From: Paludibaculum sp.
Lineage (GTDB): Bacteria; Acidobacteriota; Terriglobia; Bryobacterales; Bryobacteraceae
DNA: 45,644 bases
Direction: 5' to 3'
NCBI GenBank assembly: GCA_029973955.1
Contig: JARKQJ010000204.1
Location: forward strand, 1 to 45,644
Part shown: one piece after another, positions 9,756-19,114 of the stretch
How the letters are laid out: every line of letters begins with the position of its first letter
How positions within the stretch are numbered: the stretch's first letter is position 1
Translations under genes and position numbers: made by a program
Notes under the pieces: generated by a model
Database searches by the model: none
What the model was told of the DNA's origin: nothing
The model's input: the letters and a program-made list of their open reading frames with translations, nothing else

Positions 9756-10226
9756 ATGAACCTCAGCGAAATCAAACCGCCCCAGGGACAGGTAAAGACC
9801 CAGCGCCGCGTCGGCCGCGGCATGGGCTCCGGGCGCAGCAAGTATTCCGGCCGCGGTGCGAAGGGTGCCAAGTCGATCAGCGGATATTCGAAGATGCGCG
9901 GCTTTGAAGGCGGCCAGATGCCGCTGCACCGCCGCCTGCCGAAGCGCGGCTTTTCGAACGCGATCTTCAAGAAGCACTTCGCGGTAATCAACACTGGAGC
10001 GCTGGACAAACTGGAAGGCGACACGTTCACGCCGGAGTCTTTGAAGGCGATGGGCATCATCAAAAAGCTCGGCGACGGGCTGAAGGTGCTGGCCAACGGC
10101 GAGCTGACGCGCAAGATCTCTGTTTCGGCGCACCTGTTTTCCAAGGCGGCGGAAGAGAAGATCAAGGCCGCCGGCGGCAGCGTCACGGTGATCGAGAAGA
10201 AGGCCGCGCCGGCCGAAGAGAAGTAG
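9756..10226 (+). CDS. rplO: 50S ribosomal protein L15 (uL15)
   Basis: A 156-residue L15 that binds 23S rRNA late in assembly. MNLSEIKPPQGQ and the glycine/arginine-rich RRVGRGMGSGRSKYSGRGAK are the classical L15 N-terminus, followed by FEGGQMPLHRRLPKRGF. The C-terminal half has the KILANGELTRK-type strand (here KVLANGELTRKISVSAH). A GAGGAAGGGAAGAGAGAACC site precedes the ATG. secY follows after ~60 bases, as in other spc operons. Confidence 0.98.
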   Translation: MNLSEIKPPQGQVKTQRRVGRGMGSGRSKYSGRGAKGAKSISGYSKMRGFEGGQMPLHRRLPKRGFSNAIFKKHFAVINTGALDKLEGDTFTPESLKAMGIIKKLGDGLKVLANGELTRKISVSAHLFSKAAEEKIKAAGGSVTVIEKKAAPAEEK

Positions 10227-10288
10227 ACGAATTTAGCCTGCTCGGGGCGGAAACACCCGTTCCCTGAGTGGGCGCGATGAAGGCAGCC

Positions 10289-11692
<1,404 letters not shown>

Positions 11693-11792
11693 TGAGGATT
11701 TGCTTGGGCTCCTCCGCGTTTGAGGAGTGCGCCCGCCGGGCTGGCCTGAAAGCGGCTGGCCGATCGGTGACGATGTGCCAGAACTAGATCGT

Positions 11793-12461
11793 ATGGCGGG
11801 TTCATCCCCCAAGGCTCTCATCCTGTTCGGTCCGCCGGGATCGGGTAAGGGCACACAGGCGAAACTGCTTACCGGTTCGCTGAAGGTGCCTCATATCTCG
11901 ACCGGCGACATGTTGCGCGAGCGAGTGGCGTCGGGCGACGAACTCGGGCGGCAGTTGAAGGAACTGATGCAGGCGGGCCGCCTGGTGCCGGATGAACTGG
12001 TCAACGAGATGGTGGAAGACCGCATCTCCCGGCCGGATTGCCTGACAGGATTCATCCTGGACGGCTATCCGCGGACGATCCAGCAAGCCGGAGCGCTGGG
12101 AGCCAGCCTGAAGGGCCGCGGCTACCAGCCGGTGGTGATCCACTTGAAAGTGGACTACACTAAGATTATCAGGCGCATAGCGGGCCGGAGGCAGTGTCCT
12201 GTCTGCGGTGCACTGTATAACCTGGATTCGAACCCGCCCCGGCTGGACGAAAAGTGCGATCGCGAAGGCGCGAATCTGGTGATTCGCGAAGACGACAAGG
12301 AGTCAGTGATTCGCGCCCGGCTGGACGGATATGAGCGGGATACCAGGCCGGTTTTAGAGTTTTACGCCGCCGCGGGGCAGCCTGTCCACTTGGTGGACGG
12401 CAGCGAAGGGACTCCCGATGAGATTCTTTCGCGCATCCGGGGCGCCATGAGTTTGGCATGA
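11793..12461 (+). CDS. adk: Adenylate kinase with zinc-type LID
   Basis: Converts ATP and AMP into two ADP in the cytosol. The ATG at 11793 (222 residues) is preferred over an upstream in-frame ATG at 11727, because conserved sequence starts right after it. The P-loop GPPGSGKGTQ lies near residue 13. ISTGDMLRERV, DGYPRTIQQA and VIHLKVDY follow. The long LID has Cys135, Cys138 and Cys155 in the spacing of zinc-binding kinases, with Glu158 where an Asp or Cys usually sits. The stop overlaps the map start by four bases. No clear Shine-Dalgarno is visible. Confidence 0.96.
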   Translation: MAGSSPKALILFGPPGSGKGTQAKLLTGSLKVPHISTGDMLRERVASGDELGRQLKELMQAGRLVPDELVNEMVEDRISRPDCLTGFILDGYPRTIQQAGALGASLKGRGYQPVVIHLKVDYTKIIRRIAGRRQCPVCGALYNLDSNPPRLDEKCDREGANLVIREDDKESVIRARLDGYERDTRPVLEFYAAAGQPVHLVDGSEGTPDEILSRIRGAMSLA

Positions 12462-13228
12462 TCATCCGCAAGAGTCCTGCAGAGTTGGAGAAGATGCGAA
12501 AGGCCGGGCTGCTGGTCTACGAGATTCTCCAGCGGATGTGCGGGATGGTCCAGGAAGGGGTTTCTACCCTCGATCTCGAGGTGGAGGCCGAGAAGATGAT
12601 GAAGGATGCCGGCGCGAAGTCGGCATTCAAAGGGTATTACGTGCCGGCGGCCGGAGGGAAGTATCCCTTCGTCCTGTGCACCTCGGTGAATGAAGAGGTG
12701 GTTCACGGGATGCCGTCGGCCAAGCGTGTGCTGAAAGCCGGAGACGTGGTTTCCGTGGACACCGGGGTCTCGATCAACGGGTACTTCGGAGATTCGGCGG
12801 TAACGATTCCGGTCGGCGAAGTGAGCGATGAGGTGAAGCGGCTGTTGCGCGTGACGTCGGAGTCGCTGGAGTTGGCCATCGGTCAGATGCACTCCGGCAA
12901 CCGGCTGTTCGATGTCTGCGGCGCCGTGGAGCGTCATGTAGTCGCCAACGGGTTTTCGATTGTGCGCGAGTACGTCGGGCACGGCATCGGGACCTCCTTG
13001 CATGAGGAGCCGCAGGTGCCGAACTACGTGGATCGCCGCAACGAGAATCCGAGATTGAAAGAGGGCATGGTGCTGGCCATCGAACCAATGGTCAACGCGG
13101 GCCGGCCCGAGACGAAGGTTTTGTCCGACCGCTGGACGGCGGTGACGAAGGACGGCAAGTATGCGGCCCACTTCGAGCACACCGTGGCGGTCACTGCCAA
13201 CGGCCCATGGGTGCTGACACGCCCGTAG
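12458..13228 (+). CDS. map: Methionine aminopeptidase, type I
   Basis: A 256-residue cytosolic metallopeptidase that removes the initiator methionine. The five metal ligands can all be seen: Asp101 (VSVDTGV), Asp112 (FGDSA), His175 (YVGHGIG), Glu209 (AIEPM) and Glu240 (FEHT). The spacing is the same as in the E. coli enzyme. There is no N-terminal zinc finger. The ATG overlaps the adk stop (ATGA). Its last 22 bases also encode the start of infA in another frame. The neighbours secY-adk-map-infA are the standard bacterial arrangement. Confidence 0.97.
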   Translation: MIIRKSPAELEKMRKAGLLVYEILQRMCGMVQEGVSTLDLEVEAEKMMKDAGAKSAFKGYYVPAAGGKYPFVLCTSVNEEVVHGMPSAKRVLKAGDVVSVDTGVSINGYFGDSAVTIPVGEVSDEVKRLLRVTSESLELAIGQMHSGNRLFDVCGAVERHVVANGFSIVREYVGHGIGTSLHEEPQVPNYVDRRNENPRLKEGMVLAIEPMVNAGRPETKVLSDRWTAVTKDGKYAAHFEHTVAVTANGPWVLTRP

Positions 13229-13455
13229 GCGAGGCGGGGGCGAAAAGCGCGCCCGTCACCGGGGCAGTGGTTGAGATTCTGCCGGCAGCCGCCTATCGGG
13301 TGGAACTGGCGGACCGCCGGATGGTGATCGCGCACATGGCGAGCGCGGTCCAGCGAGGGTTTGTGCGGCTCCGGCTGCGGGACCAGGTAGAAGTCGAACT
13401 GGCGGCTTCCGATCCGGCCCGGGGGCGCATTGTTCGGGTTTTGCCCCGGCCGTAG
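13207..13455 (+). CDS. infA: Translation initiation factor IF-1, divergent
   Basis: An 82-residue OB-fold protein that blocks the ribosomal A site during initiation. The align-able core is GAVVEILPAAAYRVEL, then IAHMASAVQRGFVRLRLRDQ and a final DPARGRIVRVLPRP, which keeps the DxxRGRI signature. Some conserved IF-1 positions differ (HMAS instead of HISG, LRLRDQ instead of LPGDK). It is ~10 residues longer than the usual 72, all at the N-terminus. The only in-frame start is ATG 13207, inside map. Identification rests on core similarity plus its place between map and rpmJ. Confidence 0.9.
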   Translation: MGADTPVGEAGAKSAPVTGAVVEILPAAAYRVELADRRMVIAHMASAVQRGFVRLRLRDQVEVELAASDPARGRIVRVLPRP

Positions 13456-13492
13456 GGTTTGGGCAGTTCGGAGTTGTTGAAAGGGTACCGAA

Positions 13493-13606
13493 ATGAAAGT
13501 CCGTGCATCGGTCAAAAAGATGTGTGACAAGTGCAAGATCATTCACCGCGAAGGCGTGGTCCGGGTGATCTGCGTGAACCCCAAGCACAAGCAGCGGCAG
13601 GGCTAG
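13493..13606 (+). CDS. rpmJ: 50S ribosomal protein L36 (bL36), zinc form
   Basis: A 37-residue protein that is easy to miss because of its size. It starts [17 protein letters not shown], continues [20 protein letters not shown] and ends in TAG. Cys11, Cys14, Cys27 and His32 form the C-C-C-H zinc site of the C+ L36 form. AAAGGGTACCGAA before the ATG is an acceptable ribosome-binding region. Position between infA and rpsM is the universal one for this gene. Confidence 0.97.
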   Translation: MKVRASVKKMCDKCKIIHREGVVRVICVNPKHKQRQG

Positions 13607-13626
13607 TAGGAGAGAAGAGGAAAGCT

Positions 13627-14010
13627 ATGGCGCGTATCGCAGGTGTGGATCTTCCGGCTCGCAAGCGGGCGGAAATCGGCCTCACGTACATTTTTGGAAT
13701 TGGGCGCACCCGCGCCAAGTCGATCCTGCACCGTGCGGGCATCGATGCCAACAAGAAGATTGCGGACCTGACGGAAGAAGAAGTCAGCAAGGTCCGTCAG
13801 ATTCTGGAAGAAGAAGGCGCGGTGGAAGGCGATCTCCGCAAGGAAGTTTCGCTGAACATCAAGCGTCTGATTGAAATGGGTTCCTACCGTGGCCTGCGCC
13901 ACCGCCGGAGCCTGCCTGTGCGCGGCCAGCGCACGCACACGAACGCACGCACCCGGAAGGGTCCGCGGCGCGGCACTGTGGCTAACAAGAAGAAGGCCGG
14001 CGTCAAGTAA
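13627..14010 (+). CDS. rpsM: 30S ribosomal protein S13 (uS13)
   Basis: A 127-residue S13 of the small-subunit head that contacts P-site tRNA and L5. The ATG at 13627 is chosen: [14 protein letters not shown] is the near-invariant start and GGAGAGAAGAGGAAAGCT precedes it, while the upstream open frame overlaps rpm[34 protein letters not shown] and [19 protein letters not shown] are typical. It begins the alpha-operon part of the superoperon. Confidence 0.98.
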   Translation: MARIAGVDLPARKRAEIGLTYIFGIGRTRAKSILHRAGIDANKKIADLTEEEVSKVRQILEEEGAVEGDLRKEVSLNIKRLIEMGSYRGLRHRRSLPVRGQRTHTNARTRKGPRRGTVANKKKAGVK

Positions 14011-14037
14011 GCGCCAGGCAGGAGTGAACTGAGCAAG

Positions 14038-14445
14038 ATGGCGAAGCAGCAAGCGAAGGCTAGCAAGAAGAAGTCCTTCAAGAAGAAGGAGAAGAAAAAC
14101 GTACCGGTGGGGCTGTGCCACATTCAGGCTACGTTCAACAACACCATCGTCACTTTCACTGACCCCCTGGGCAACACGCTGTCCTGGTCGAGCTCCGGCT
14201 CGTTGGGCTTCCGTGGTTCGCGCAAGGGCACGCCGTTCGCCGCCCAGCAGGCGTCGCTGACGGCGGCCAACAAGGCCAAAGAAAGCGGCCTTCGCGTGGT
14301 GGACGTGCGGGTAGCCGGCCCCGGTTCGGGCCGTGAATCCGCAGTCCGCGCGCTGGCGACGGCCGGGATCGAAGTGAAGTCGATTCGGGACACGACGCCG
14401 ATTCCGCACAACGGCTGCCGTCCGCCGAAGAAGCGCCGCGTCTGA
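14038..14445 (+). CDS. rpsK: 30S ribosomal protein S11 (uS11)
   Basis: A 135-residue S11 in the platform of the small subunit. The first ~22 residues are strongly basic ([15 protein letters not shown]). The core has [36 protein letters not shown] and the highly conserved [18 protein letters not shown] ending. The length is normal. A GGAGTGAACTGAGCAAG site precedes the ATG. The 260 bases downstream hold a hairpin and the rpsD leader. Confidence 0.98.
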   Translation: MAKQQAKASKKKSFKKKEKKNVPVGLCHIQATFNNTIVTFTDPLGNTLSWSSSGSLGFRGSRKGTPFAAQQASLTAANKAKESGLRVVDVRVAGPGSGRESAVRALATAGIEVKSIRDTTPIPHNGCRPPKKRRV

Positions 14446-14705
14446 GGCCGCGCGAACGAGTCTCGCGGGAGCTTTGCCGGAAGGCGAAGAAGGCTCTTTG
14501 TTTGCCGTGCTTGGCGAGAAACGTGCAAGCGGTACCTCAAACATGTTAGATTCTTAAATGGGCCCGGTGTGGCCAAAACCGCCCGGCCCATTTCGTGTGG
14601 ATGCGACAAGAGGCCGCGTCCGAAGAGTAAGCAGGATGAAAGAAGGGGCTTCCCCAGCCTGTCTGTAAACTGCACCTCGTCAGTAGGTAGTTTGAAGGAG
14701 GTCCA
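14446..14705 (+). promoter_or_regulatory. rpsK-rpsD leader with a strong hairpin
   Basis: This 260-base spacer is the longest in the ribosomal operon and contains no gene. Bases 14556-14593 can fold into a hairpin: AAATGGGCC pairs exactly with GGCCCATTT, and CGGT with ACCG inside it across a small bulge. No T-run follows, so it is not a classic terminator. A weak extended -10-like TGTTAGATT lies at 14544-14552 without a good -35. A leader before rpsD could be a site for S4 feedback control, as known in other bacteria, but there is no sequence proof of that. Confidence 0.45.
14695..14702 (+). promoter_or_regulatory. Full Shine-Dalgarno fixing the TTG start of rpsD
   Basis: AAGGAGGT lies three bases before TTG 14706 and matches the anti-Shine-Dalgarno completely. 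It decides the rare TTG start of rpsD, because no ATG or GTG at the conserved S4 N-terminus is available. Confidence 0.85.
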
Positions 14706-15338
14706 TTGGCTCGATACATTGGCCCGGTCTGCCGTCAGTGCAGACGCGAGGGCATGAAACTCTTCCTGAAGGGCGCGCGCTGTTACAGCGAGAAGTGCGC
14801 CATCGAAAAGCGAAATTTCCCCCCTGGACAGCACGGTAAGGACCGCAAGCCGAAGATTGTCGGCTATGGTCTGCAGTTGCGCGAAAAGCAGAAGGCGAAG
14901 CGCTACTACGGAGTGCCGGAAGTCCAGTTCCGCAATCTTTTTGAGAAGGCCGCGCGCCAGAAGGGCGTCACGGGCGAGAACTTGCTGGGCATGTTGGAAC
15001 GGCGTTTGGACAACGTCGTGTTCAAGATCGGCTTTGGCACCTCCCGCGCGATGTCCCGGCAGTTGGTGCGGCACGGCCACATCGCCGTGAACGGCAAGAA
15101 AGTCGACATTCCCTCCTACCTGGTTCGCCCGAACGACGTGGTGGAAGTTCGCGAAAAGAGCAAGCAGAACTCCGCCATCCAGGGCGCGCTCGAGGCGACG
15201 GCGCATCTGCCCGCGCCCAACTGGATTGAGGTGGACCGCCAGGGCCTGAAGGCTCGCCTTCTGACCAGCCCGAAGCGCGAAGATCTCGTCCAGATCAAGC
15301 TCGAAGAGCAGCTGATTGTCGAGTTGTATTCGAAGTAA
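14706..15338 (+). CDS. rpsD: 30S ribosomal protein S4 (uS4), zinc type, TTG start
   Basis: A 210-residue S4, a primary 16S rRNA-binding protein. It starts at TTG, giving [16 protein letters not shown], the regular S4 N-terminus. CRQC and CYSEKC form the four-cysteine zinc site of C+ S4. [26 protein letters not shown] and the S4 RNA-binding domain ([31 protein letters not shown]) follow. The TTG start behind a perfect Shine-Dalgarno and a 260-base hairpin leader suggests its expression is set separately from its neighbours. Confidence 0.97.
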   Translation: MARYIGPVCRQCRREGMKLFLKGARCYSEKCAIEKRNFPPGQHGKDRKPKIVGYGLQLREKQKAKRYYGVPEVQFRNLFEKAARQKGVTGENLLGMLERRLDNVVFKIGFGTSRAMSRQLVRHGHIAVNGKKVDIPSYLVRPNDVVEVREKSKQNSAIQGALEATAHLPAPNWIEVDRQGLKARLLTSPKREDLVQIKLEEQLIVELYSK

Positions 15339-15350
15339 GAGGAGCGAGCG

Positions 15351-16379
15351 ATGTTCAAAGGATTCCAGAAACCCAAGCGGCTGGTAGCGAATACCGAGAC
15401 CCTTACCGAGAGGTACGGCATGTTCACGGCCCAGCCCTTCGAGCGTGGTTTCGGGACCACCATCGGCAACGCACTGCGCCGCGTCCTGCTGAGCTCCATC
15501 GAAGGCGCCGCCATCACGGCGGTGCGGATCGAAGGTGTGGATCACGAGTTCAGCCCGATTCCCGGCGTGGTGGAAGATGCGACGGACATCATCCTGAACC
15601 TGAAGCAAGTGCCGTTCAAGATGATGGACGATGGCGTGAAGACGATCTCGCTACGGGTCGATCAGGCCGGGGAAGTGACCTCGGCGATGATCGAGTCGGG
15701 GCCGGACGTTGAAGTCCTGGACCGCAACCTTCACATCGCCACGGTCTCGACAGGCGGTAAGCTCTCCATTGAAATGCGTCTGAAGCAGGGCCGCGGCTAC
15801 ATTTCGCGCGACCGCAACTTTGATGAGGACCTGCCGGTCGGCTACATTCCGATCGACTCGGTGCACTCGCCGGTGCGGAAAGTGAAGTACACCGTGGAAG
15901 CGGCACGCCTCGGGCAGATGACCGACTATGACAAACTGATTCTGGAGCTGTGGACCAACGGAGCCATCAGCCCGCAGGATTCGGTGGGCATGGCGGCCAA
16001 GCTGCTCAAGGACCACATGTCGATCTTCATCAACTTCGAGGAGACCCCCGAAGTGACGGAAGAAGCGGTGGAGCGCCCTGCCGGCCATGTCAACGAAGTG
16101 CTGAACCGCAGCGTGGAAGAGCTCGAGCTGAGCGTCCGCTCCTACAACTGCCTCAAGAACGCCAATATCCAGACCATTGCCGACCTCGTTCAGAAGAGCG
16201 AGACGGAGATGCTCCGGACGAAGAACTTCGGACGCAAGTCCCTCAACGAAATCAAGGAGATCCTCAGTGGTCTCGGCCTGTCTTTCGGAATGCGAATCGA
16301 CGCGCAAGGCCGGCTCACCGGTCCGGCGCCGGGTTCCGGCGCGCCCTCCGAGGGCGACTTCCAGGAGCTGGGCGAATAG
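15351..16379 (+). CDS. rpoA: RNA polymerase alpha subunit
   Basis: A 342-residue alpha subunit; its dimer nucleates RNA polymerase assembly. The N-terminal domain has [38 protein letters not shown] and the [18 protein letters not shown] strand. The C-terminal domain (about residues 255-325) has [23 protein letters not shown] and [14 protein letters not shown], the helix-hairpin-helix that contacts UP elements and activators. It is followed by a short acidic/glycine tail. The length is slightly above the usual ~330. It lies 12 bases after rpsD behind AAGAGGAGCGAGCG. Confidence 0.98.
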   Translation: MFKGFQKPKRLVANTETLTERYGMFTAQPFERGFGTTIGNALRRVLLSSIEGAAITAVRIEGVDHEFSPIPGVVEDATDIILNLKQVPFKMMDDGVKTISLRVDQAGEVTSAMIESGPDVEVLDRNLHIATVSTGGKLSIEMRLKQGRGYISRDRNFDEDLPVGYIPIDSVHSPVRKVKYTVEAARLGQMTDYDKLILELWTNGAISPQDSVGMAAKLLKDHMSIFINFEETPEVTEEAVERPAGHVNEVLNRSVEELELSVRSYNCLKNANIQTIADLVQKSETEMLRTKNFGRKSLNEIKEILSGLGLSFGMRIDAQGRLTGPAPGSGAPSEGDFQELGE

Positions 16380-16393
16380 TTCAATCCGAGTCA

Positions 16394-16453
16394 GCCCGCG
16401 CCGGGTTACCACCGCGCGGGCCTCACAAATTCGGCCTCCGCAGGCGCGAGGCC
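16394..16453 (+). other. Two small hairpins between rpoA and rplQ
   Basis: The 125-base rpoA-rplQ spacer contains GCCCGCGC (16394-16401) pairing with GCGCGGGC (16414-16421), followed by GGCCTC (16433-16438) pairing with GAGGCC (16448-16453). Neither has a T-run. They may act as RNA stability or attenuation elements, or be chance structure in GC-rich DNA. Confidence 0.3.
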
Positions 16454-16504
16454 TTAATCATCGGACCCGCCCGCTCGTGGCAGGCGGCGTAAGGGAATCA
16501 TGAA

Positions 16505-16969
16505 ATGAGACACAAGAGAGCAGGCTACAAACTCAAGAGGGATACCAGCGCCCGCCGCGCCCTTCTCCGCGGTCTGGTGACCAGCGTGATCGAGAGTGAA
16601 GGCGAGCGCATTATCACCACCGTTCCGAAGGCGAAGGCCGCCAAGCCGCTGCTGGACAAGATCATCACGCTCGGCAAGCAGGATACCCTGCATGCCCGCC
16701 GCCAGGCGGCCAGCTTCCTGATGACGCCGGCGTCGGTGAAGAAACTGTTCGACAAGTTGGGTCCCCGTTTCGCCCAGCGCAACGGCGGCTACTCGCAGAT
16801 CATCCGGGTCGGCTGGCGTAAAGGCGATGGCGCCGAGCAGGCCATTCTGCAGTTGGTTGGTTCGCAATTGATCAAGCGCGCTGAAGATCGTGCCAAGCGC
16901 CGCGAAGAACGGCTCAAGGCCATGAAGGAAGGCCGCGAAGCCGAAGAGGGCGCTGAACCGAAGGAATAG
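16505..16969 (+). CDS. rplQ: 50S ribosomal protein L17 (bL17)
   Basis: A 154-residue L17 near the tunnel exit. The N-terminus MRHKRAGYKLKRDTSARRAL is the family signature, and ITTVPKAKAAKPLLDKIITL and NGGYSQIIRVGWRKGDGAEQ follow. The last ~35 residues (RAEDRAKRREERLKAMKEG and an acidic end) extend past the ~120-residue core. ATG 16505 is preceded by GGCGTAAGGGAATC. It is the last gene of the ribosomal cluster and is followed directly by a strong terminator. Confidence 0.97.
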   Translation: MRHKRAGYKLKRDTSARRALLRGLVTSVIESEGERIITTVPKAKAAKPLLDKIITLGKQDTLHARRQAASFLMTPASVKKLFDKLGPRFAQRNGGYSQIIRVGWRKGDGAEQAILQLVGSQLIKRAEDRAKRREERLKAMKEGREAEEGAEPKE

Positions 16970-16997
16970 CGGCTCCCGCAGAGTAAACTCCGCCAGG

Positions 16998-17031
16998 GCG
17001 GGCACTCCCGATGAGGGGGTGCCCGCTTTTT
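16998..17031 (+). terminator. Intrinsic terminator of the ribosomal superoperon
   Basis: GCGGGCACTCCC pairs with GGGGGTGCCCGC around a GATGA loop (12 pairs, one G-T), and TTTTT follows at once. This is a textbook intrinsic terminator 28 bases after rplQ. Confidence 0.93.
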
Positions 17032-17108
17032 GCGTCTGGTAACTCTTTCGGGATCAATCGAATGCGCAGGGGGAAGCCAGAATCTGCGTGTTGGGCAATC
17101 ATTTTCTA

Positions 17109-17137
17109 TTGACACAAGCGGCATAAGATTTTATATT
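17109..17137 (+). promoter_or_regulatory. Near-consensus sigma-70 promoter of the Hsp20 gene
   Basis: TTGACA at 17109-17114 is a perfect -35, and TATATT at 17132-17137 is a 5/6 match to -10 with 17 bases between. The site sits in an AT-rich island unlike the rest of this GC-rich window, between the ribosomal terminator and the Hsp20 start at 17175. Transcription would begin near 17144, leaving a short leader. No CIRCE-type inverted repeat was seen. Confidence 0.78.
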
Positions 17138-17174
17138 GAGAATGTAAGCCTTGTTTGATAGGAGACTAGAAGAT

Positions 17175-17627
17175 ATGAGCAACATCACCATCCGTTCCGC
17201 TTTCCCCGGCTTTGAGGGCTTCCCCTCGAATGGCCTCTCGCTGTTCGAAGATGCGCTCAATCGCTTCTTCCAGGAGCCTGCCATGGCCCGTCCCTGGTCG
17301 CCTGCCGTCGATATCTCGGAAAACGAGAATGAGTTGCTCCTCACCGCCGACATCCCCGGCGTGAAGATGGAGGACATCGACATCAAGCTCGAACACGGCA
17401 CTCTCACCCTAAGTGGACGCCGTGAGTTCAAGAAGCAGGACGAAAAGGGCGGCTACCACCGCATCGAGCGCGGCTACGGCAGCTTCCAGCGGGCTTTCAG
17501 CCTGCCGGAAACCATCGACGCGGAGAAGGTGAGCGCGGCGTTCGACAACGGCGTGCTCACGGTCACCATGCCGAAGAAGGAACTGGCCAAGCCCCGCAGC
17601 ATCAAGGTGGCACTCAGCCACAGCTAA
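17175..17627 (+). CDS. Small heat shock protein, Hsp20/alpha-crystallin family
   Basis: A 150-residue ATP-independent holdase chaperone of the cytosol. The start ATG 17175 is preferred over an in-frame ATG at 17151, because GGAGA lies ten bases before it and the family N-terminus fits. The N-terminal arm is followed by the alpha-crystallin domain starting at WSPAVDISENENELLLTADI, with PGVKMEDIDIKLEHGTLTLS and the A-x-x-x-NGVL motif as AAFDNGVLTVTMPK. Then comes a short C-terminal tail. It is monocistronic: a terminator and promoter lie before it and a hairpin after it. Confidence 0.95.
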   Translation: MSNITIRSAFPGFEGFPSNGLSLFEDALNRFFQEPAMARPWSPAVDISENENELLLTADIPGVKMEDIDIKLEHGTLTLSGRREFKKQDEKGGYHRIERGYGSFQRAFSLPETIDAEKVSAAFDNGVLTVTMPKKELAKPRSIKVALSHS

Positions 17628-17659
17628 TGGATTGCCAAAACCGCTCCTATACTCCTCTG

Positions 17660-17690
17660 GCGCGCCGGCTCAGTCCGGCGCGCTATCTTC
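17660..17690 (+). terminator. GC-rich hairpin after the Hsp20 gene
   Basis: GCGCGCCGG (17660-17668) pairs perfectly with CCGGCGCGC (17675-17683) around CTCAGT. The downstream TATCTT is only weakly T-rich. It lies 33 bases after the Hsp20 stop. Its sequence is nearly the same as the hairpin after metK. Confidence 0.6.
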
Positions 17691-17749
17691 AATAGAGCGC
17701 GGCCAGACGCAGTTCAACCCCCGATCCTCGCCCTTCACCCCGCCTCGCG

Positions 17750-17779
17750 TTGACGCTCCTGAAACGGGTCCAGTAGACT
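17750..17779 (+). promoter_or_regulatory. Candidate sigma-70 promoter of metK
   Basis: TTGACG (17750-17755, 5/6) and TAGACT (17774-17779, 4/6) are spaced by 18 bases and lie about 80 bases before metK. The resulting leader would be ~75 bases. No SAM riboswitch fold could be recognised in it. Confidence 0.45.
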
Positions 17780-17860
17780 GAAAGATGGTGTTTCCCGCCG
17801 AGCCGACCTCAGTGTGAGCATCCAAAGGCGTTTGATCCCCAACATCAGGAGGGAATTGCA

Positions 17861-19042
17861 TTGTCCGACGTCAGTCGTCACATTTTTACGTCGGAGTCCG
17901 TCACCGAAGGACATCCGGACAAGATCGCCGATCAGGTCAGTGATGCTGTCCTTGACGCGATTCTGAAAGAAGACCCCACCGGGCGCGTTGCCTGCGAAAC
18001 GCTCGTCACCACCGGCACCTGCATTGTTGCGGGTGAAATCACCACCACGAACCTCAAGTTCTTCAAGGACGTGCCGGACCTGGCGCGTGAAGTGATCAAG
18101 CAGATCGGCTTCACCAGTTCCGACTACGGCTTCGACTACAAGTCCTGCTCGGTGATGAACCTGATTCACGGGCAGTCTCCACACATCGCGATGGGAGTGG
18201 ACACTGGCGGGGCCGGCGACCAGGGCCTGATGTTCGGCTACGCTTGCGACGAAACACCCGAACTGATGCCGTTGCCCATCATGCTGGCCCACAAGCTGGT
18301 GAAGCGGCTCTCCGACGCGCGCAACGGCAACGAATTCCCGCACCTGCGCCCCGACGGGAAGAGCCAGGTGAGCGTGGAGTATGCGAACGGCAAGCCGGCG
18401 CGCATCGATGCCATTGTTGTTTCCACCCAGCACGATCCCCATCCGACCAAGCCGAATGCCATGCCGGACGGCCTGGTGGACAACATCCGCGAGCAGATCA
18501 TCAAGACCGTCGTTCCGGCCGACATGATCGATGCCGAAACCAAGCTGCATATCAACCCGACTGGCTGCTTTGAAGTGGGCGGCCCGCACGGCGACACCGG
18601 CCTCACAGGCCGCAAGATCATCGTCGACACCTACGGCGGCATGGGCCGTCACGGCGGCGGGGCGTTCTCCGGTAAGGATCCCACGAAGGTCGATCGTTCG
18701 GCCTGCTACATGGCCCGCTACATCGCCAAGAACATTGTGGCCGCCGGCCTCGCTTCGCGCTGCGAAGTGCAGCTTGCATACGCCATCGGCGTGGCCGATC
18801 CCGTGAGCGTACTGGTGAACACCTTCGGCACCGGTGTGGTGGACGAAGAGCGCATGACCGAACTGGTCCGCGCGCACTTCCCGCTCACCCCCAAGGGCAT
18901 CATCGAGCATCTCAAGCTGCGCCGTCCCATCTATCAGGCGACCGCCGCGTTCGGCCACTTCGGCCGGACCGGCGACGGCTTCACCTGGGAGGCCATCGAC
19001 AAGGCGGCCGGCCTGCGCGAAGACGCCCGCATCGCCCGTTAG
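17861..19042 (+). CDS. metK: S-adenosylmethionine synthetase, TTG start
   Basis: A 393-residue enzyme that makes S-adenosylmethionine from methionine and ATP. The start is TTG, seven bases after AGGAGGG (17847-17853), giving [20 protein letters not shown] with His18, Asp20 and Lys21 of the active site. [17 protein letters not shown] and [20 protein letters not shown] are the two family signatures. The length and three-repeat architecture are normal. It probably has its own promoter upstream and a hairpin terminator downstream. Confidence 0.97.
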   Translation: MSDVSRHIFTSESVTEGHPDKIADQVSDAVLDAILKEDPTGRVACETLVTTGTCIVAGEITTTNLKFFKDVPDLAREVIKQIGFTSSDYGFDYKSCSVMNLIHGQSPHIAMGVDTGGAGDQGLMFGYACDETPELMPLPIMLAHKLVKRLSDARNGNEFPHLRPDGKSQVSVEYANGKPARIDAIVVSTQHDPHPTKPNAMPDGLVDNIREQIIKTVVPADMIDAETKLHINPTGCFEVGGPHGDTGLTGRKIIVDTYGGMGRHGGGAFSGKDPTKVDRSACYMARYIAKNIVAAGLASRCEVQLAYAIGVADPVSVLVNTFGTGVVDEERMTELVRAHFPLTPKGIIEHLKLRRPIYQATAAFGHFGRTGDGFTWEAIDKAAGLREDARIAR

Positions 19043-19052
19043 CGTTTGATAG

Positions 19053-19086
19053 AAGGCGCGCCGCCTCAGCCGGCGCGCCTTTCTCC
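19053..19086 (+). terminator. Hairpin terminator between metK and tig
   Basis: AAGGCGCGCCG (19053-19063) pairs with CGGCGCGCCTT (19071-19081) around a CCTCAGC loop, then TCTCC. This is an 11-pair stem ten bases after the metK stop. The weak T-run suggests partial termination or readthrough into tig. Confidence 0.6.
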
Positions 19087-19114
19087 TGCCCGCTTTCCCG
19101 TTTGGAGGTTTTTC

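Noticed and set aside
17690..17860. SAM riboswitch in the metK leader
   Set aside because: The leader is short and no SAM-I, II or IV core pattern could be recognised; it stays a plain promoter plus leader.
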